From the NCBI GenBank assembly GCA_018064695.1, contig JAGHUU010000328.1:1-5477 (forward strand): DNA of 5,477 bases, written 5' to 3'. Shown here one piece after another: positions 4,835-5,477 of this stretch. A program made the position numbers and the translations under genes. This stretch comes from Candidatus Blautia equi. Lineage in GTDB: Bacteria; Bacillota; Clostridia; Lachnospirales; Lachnospiraceae. The number at the start of each line of letters is the position of its first letter. The first letter of the stretch is position 1. Under the pieces are notes generated by a model. The model was not told the origin of the DNA, searched no databases, and worked only from the letters and a program-made list of their open reading frames with translations.

Positions 4835-5477
4835 TTATTTACGTTTCAGTTTGATTCCAAAGAATCCTGCAACTGCCACAACCAGTGCGATGAGAAGGAT
4901 CCACCAGTTGAATCCGTTCTTTCCTACGTTCTGGCTGAGGTCGCCCTTGGTGTTTTCAGCGCCTTCTGTAGCTGTAGCCTCTGGCTCCTCGGTTGGGTCC
5001 GGTGTTGGAGCAAGAGTTTCGGTTGGCTCAGGAGCTTCTGTAGGAGCAATTGTCTCAGCAGGTTCCGGTGTAGGAGTTGCTGTAGCTTCAGGTACCTCTG
5101 TTGGCTCCGGTGTTGCGGTAGGCTCAGGAGTCTCTGTAGGAATTGGAGTAGCTGTTGGCTCCGGTGTAGGAGTTGCTGTTGGTACAGGATCCATATTTCT
5201 TACGACATATGCATCATGCTCTTCCATGGTTCTTACAGTTACAGGTACAGGAACTGCAGGATGTCTGAATCTGCTAAGTGTCTGTGCATTGGTTTCTGCT
5301 GCATTCTGATCAGCACTGTTTTCAGCTTCGCTTCCCTCACTGTTTCCGGTGCCTGCGCTTGTTCCGGTATTTCCGGAAGCATTATTGCCATTTCCATTAG
5401 TTCCGGTTCCATTGCCGGTTCCATCGTTGTTGCCACTGTTGTTTCCACTGCCATTACCGCCGTCGCCTGTTCCGGTT
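4835..5477 (-). CDS. C-terminal part of a membrane-anchored, repeat-rich surface protein
   Basis: The frame is open from the right window edge to the TAA at 4835-4837, giving the last 213 residues of a longer protein. In order, these are a Gly/Asn/Ser/Thr-rich low-complexity stretch (1-48 of the visible part), an Ala/Glu/Asn-rich segment, a short ordered-looking piece (SRFRHPAVPVPVTVRTMEEHDAYVVRN), about 75 residues of Pro/Thr/Glu/Ala repeat (TPEPTATP-like), and GKNGFNWW followed by a hydrophobic helix of about 18 residues and the basic tail KLKRK. The tail fits a C-terminal membrane anchor with a positive cytoplasmic end, and the Pro/Thr region fits a cell-wall spacer. No LPXTG is seen before the helix. 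The internal ATG at 5227 is unlikely to be the start, because no Shine-Dalgarno sequence precedes it and the frame continues upstream. The domain that would define function lies outside the window. Confidence 0.85.
   Translation of the reverse strand, partial: TGTGDGGNGSGNNSGNNDGTGNGTGTNGNGNNASGNTGTSAGTGNSEGSEAENSADQNAAETNAQTLSRFRHPAVPVPVTVRTMEEHDAYVVRNMDPVPTATPTPEPTATPIPTETPEPTATPEPTEVPEATATPTPEPAETIAPTEAPEPTETLAPTPDPTEEPEATATEGAENTKGDLSQNVGKNGFNWWILLIALVVAVAGFFGIKLKRK
4967..5188 (-). repeat. Pro/Thr/Glu repeat region of the surface protein
   Basis: About 74 codons encode imperfect copies of a PTATPTPEPT / TETPEPTATPEPTE type unit, with a Pro every two to four residues and no Pro-Pro pair. 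The copies vary in codons (CCG absent, CCA/CCT/CCG-like third-base variation in the reverse strand motifs GGCTCCGGTG and GGCTCAGGAG), so it is a degenerate repeat rather than a fresh tandem array. It is acidic overall and has no visible Lys or Arg. Confidence 0.8.
5344..5477 (-). repeat. Gly/Asn/Thr/Ser low-complexity stretch
   Basis: The minus strand encodes a run made almost wholly of Gly, Asn, Thr and Ser (for example GTGNGTGTNGNGNN), written with repeated GGA/GGC, AAT/AAC and ACC codons. It reaches the window edge. It looks like a flexible, extended linker in an exported protein rather than a folded domain. Confidence 0.75.

Noticed and set aside
4967..5188. Possible CRISPR-like array
   Set aside because: The repetition is degenerate, in codon phase and without unique spacers. 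It is a protein repeat.
4851..5309. 152-codon plus-strand frame rich in Gly, Val and Ser (GSGVGVAVGSG)
   Set aside because: Its repeat composition is the reverse-strand reading of the Pro/Thr/Glu repeats of the surface protein. The minus-strand frame has a sensible membrane anchor and terminator.
5239..5454. 71-codon minus-strand frame in another phase
   Set aside because: It overlaps the surface protein in a different frame, ends shortly before the conserved part, and has no ribosome binding site.

Overview
The window reads as chromosomal DNA of a gut-type Firmicute, most likely a clostridial bacterium of the Lachnospiraceae. This rests on the tmRNA tag (AEDNFALAA type), strong AGGAGG ribosome binding sites, sigma-A style promoters, mid-range GC, and clostridial-looking EF-P, GDH and NrdR proteins. 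The family assignment is inference from sequence recall, not a database result.

Layout. Left block, all on the minus strand: the tmRNA gene ssrA (56-402) with its own promoter and a terminator shared by both strands; efp (655-1212), encoding elongation factor P, with its own promoter and terminator; and an AlaA-type alanine aminotransferase gene (1308-2528). Centre: a divergent 265-bp intergenic region separates alaA from gdhA (2794-4128, plus strand, glutamate dehydrogenase). Right: nrdR (4271-4720, plus strand, ribonucleotide reductase repressor) has its own consensus promoter between two strong terminators. It converges on the 3' end of a minus-strand gene (4835 to beyond the right edge). 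That gene encodes a surface protein with a Gly/Asn/Ser/Thr-rich stretch, a Pro/Thr/Glu repeat and a C-terminal membrane anchor.

Function together. GdhA and AlaA form a plausible nitrogen pair: ammonia plus 2-oxoglutarate gives glutamate, and the amino group then passes to pyruvate to give alanine. ssrA and efp both deal with stalled ribosomes, one by trans-translation rescue and the other by easing stalling at proline runs. NrdR and the surface protein have no evident link to their neighbours. Almost every gene has its own promoter and terminator, so this is a set of single-gene transcription units rather than an operon.

I see no mobile element, CRISPR array, phage gene or undescribed multi-gene system. 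The points worth a second look are small: an inverted repeat that carries the tmRNA 3' end to the left window edge, a non-canonical T-loop and unencoded CCA in the tmRNA, hairpins upstream of ssrA, a GCCGGC inverted repeat before alaA, and the repeat-built surface protein without an LPXTG motif.
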